This document shows positions 5,155 through 5,670 of a DNA stretch of 5,670 nt, piece after piece. Within the stretch, counting starts at the first letter, position 1; each line of letters begins with the position of its first letter. The notes beneath the pieces are model-generated. The model was not told the DNA's origin, made no database searches, and was given only the letters and a program-made list of their open reading frames with translations. The position numbers and the translations under genes were made by a program. The stretch covers positions 1 through 5,670 of the forward strand of contig JAKAML010000111.1 in NCBI GenBank assembly GCA_021812845.1, read 5' to 3'. The DNA is from Pseudomonadota bacterium (GTDB lineage: Bacteria > Pseudomonadota > Alphaproteobacteria > Rhizobiales > Hyphomicrobiaceae).

Positions 5155-5390
5155 CCGCGGCCGAGCGCGTCCCGGCGGCGCCGAAACGGCTGTGGATGAG
5201 CGGAACGCCGCGGACGCGGCGGGTCAACCCGGAGTTTACAATGAATTGTAGATGCCGCTCTGTCGCGGCCGGCCGCGTGCTAGATCACGATGGGGAGCGA
5301 GGGGGCTCCCGCGCCGGCACCGTGTGACCCGGCACCGAGCGAAGGCGACGCGACGAGAAGAAGAGTTCGAGGGCAAACGAGGGGAGTGCC
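5155..5390. other. 236-bp intergenic region with palindromes
   Basis: No gene is supported here. An open stretch from an ATG at 5196 to a stop at 5327 (43 codons) lacks a ribosome-binding site and recognisable features. The region holds the AT-rich palindrome at 5237-5250, a GC palindrome CGCGGCCGGCCGCG at 5264-5277, a hairpin GGGAGC (5293-5298)/GCTCCC (5305-5310), and a 9-bp direct repeat CCGGCACCG at 5314-5322 and 5329-5337. GGGGAG at 5381-5386 serves the downstream gene. The first part probably ends the NUDIX operon and the rest holds the promoter of the 83-residue gene, though I could not assign hexamers. Confidence 0.5.
5237..5250. promoter_or_regulatory. AT-rich palindrome TACAAT-GA-ATTGTA, candidate operator
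   Basis: Perfect 6-bp arms are separated by two bases, in an otherwise GC-rich spacer. TACAAT also resembles a -10 hexamer (5 of 6 bases of TATAAT) on both strands, but no matching -35 element lies about 17 bases away on either side. A transcription-factor site upstream of the 83-residue gene is the most natural reading. It lies 141 to 154 bases before that ATG. Confidence 0.4.
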
Positions 5391-5642
5391 ATGCGCGTTG
5401 AGGATCTGAAGTTCGGCGAGCGCGACGACGACAGCTTCACCGCGCTCAACCTGATGCTGGCGGCCTGGGACGAAGGCTCGGAAATGGGCGTGCCGCCGCA
5501 GATGATGGCCTATGCGGCGCTGTTCACGGCGCTGACCGATCTCGTCTCGCTCTACGGCGAGGAGGCCGTGGCGTCGCTCGCCCGCGGGCTCGAGGGCCGC
5601 GTCGAGAAGGGCGAGTTCTCGCTCGGCCGGCGGGTGCAGTAG
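5391..5642 (+). CDS. Small acidic protein of unknown function
   Basis: This 83-residue protein does not match a family I can name. GGGGAG (5381-5386) stands 4 bases before the ATG, and codons have the strong G/C third-position bias of the other genes, so it is very likely real. The sequence begins MRVEDLKFGERDDDSF, then has helical stretches ALNLMLAAWDEGSEMG (18-33) and PPQMMAYAALFTALTDLVSLYGEEAVASLA (35-64), ending in a basic/acidic tail (GRVEKGEFSLGRR). It has no signal peptide, cysteine or transmembrane helix, and the methionine-rich amphipathic helices suggest a small helical bundle or a protein-binding partner. It is separated from the upstream operon by 236 bp and probably has its own promoter. 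Similar short proteins exist in Rhizobiales by general impression only. Confidence 0.8.
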   Translation: MRVEDLKFGERDDDSFTALNLMLAAWDEGSEMGVPPQMMAYAALFTALTDLVSLYGEEAVASLARGLEGRVEKGEFSLGRRVQ

Positions 5643-5648
5643 CCGTCG

Positions 5649-5664
5649 GGCGGAGGGTTCCGCC
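5649..5664 (+). terminator. Short hairpin after the 83-residue gene, possible terminator
   Basis: GGCGGA (5649-5654) pairs with TCCGCC (5659-5664) across a 4-base loop (GGGT), beginning 6 bases after the TAG stop. The position and the tight loop suit an intrinsic terminator, but the window ends 6 bases later, so a T-tract cannot be checked. Confidence 0.45.
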
Positions 5665-5670
5665 GCCGAT

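Noticed and set aside
5196..5327. 43-codon open frame in the spacer after the TIGR02301-like gene
   Set aside because: It has no ribosome-binding site or protein-like composition, and it crosses the palindromes at 5237-5277.
4737..5327. Alternative plus-strand frame overlapping the TIGR02301-like gene
   Set aside because: It is Arg/Ala-rich with no signature; the annotated frame has a signal peptide and family motifs.

Overview
This window is GC-rich (roughly 70% by eye) and gene-dense, with third codon positions almost always G or C. The gene set is a Clp-N/coiled-coil protein with an aromatic tail, a NUDIX hydrolase next to a TIGR02301-type secreted protein, and a small acidic orphan protein. 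That set suggests an alphaproteobacterium, most likely Hyphomicrobiales (Rhizobiales; Bradyrhizobium/Rhodoplanes/Xanthobacter-like). This assignment is an inference from protein families, not from a marker gene. I see no tRNA, rRNA, CRISPR array, transposase or integrase.

Layout. The left two-thirds is transcribed leftward (minus strand). From right to left it holds an SRAP/YedK-type abasic-site protein (3483-4163), a 329-bp intergenic stretch, a 634-residue protein with a Clp N-terminal domain plus a long coiled coil (1249-3153), a formyltransferase-fold enzyme (272-1150), and the 5' end of a gene that leaves the window at position 1. This last gene is the most unusual part. Its N-terminal coding region is built from a 54-bp tandem repeat that carries an internal inverted repeat and has no stop codon in any of the six frames.

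The right third is transcribed rightward (plus strand). A NUDIX hydrolase (4220-4705) starts 56 bp from the divergent SRAP gene. It is followed after 17 bp by a small exported TIGR02301-like protein (4723-5154). A 236-bp intergenic stretch with two sharp palindromes precedes an 83-residue protein of unknown function (5391-5642), which is followed by a short hairpin.

How the genes relate. SRAP (shielding of abasic sites in DNA) and NUDIX (possible nucleotide-pool sanitation) share a short divergent promoter region and could belong to a common nucleic-acid maintenance function, but no LexA-type box is visible there. The Clp-N protein has no AAA+ ATPase module, so it looks like an adaptor or scaffold rather than an unfoldase. 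The formyltransferase keeps the Asn-His-Asp catalytic set but lacks the tRNA-binding C-terminal domain of Fmt, and its substrate is unknown. I do not see a complete new defence or mobile system. The best leads are the in-frame palindromic repeat at the left edge and the periodic helical repeat in the Clp-N protein.
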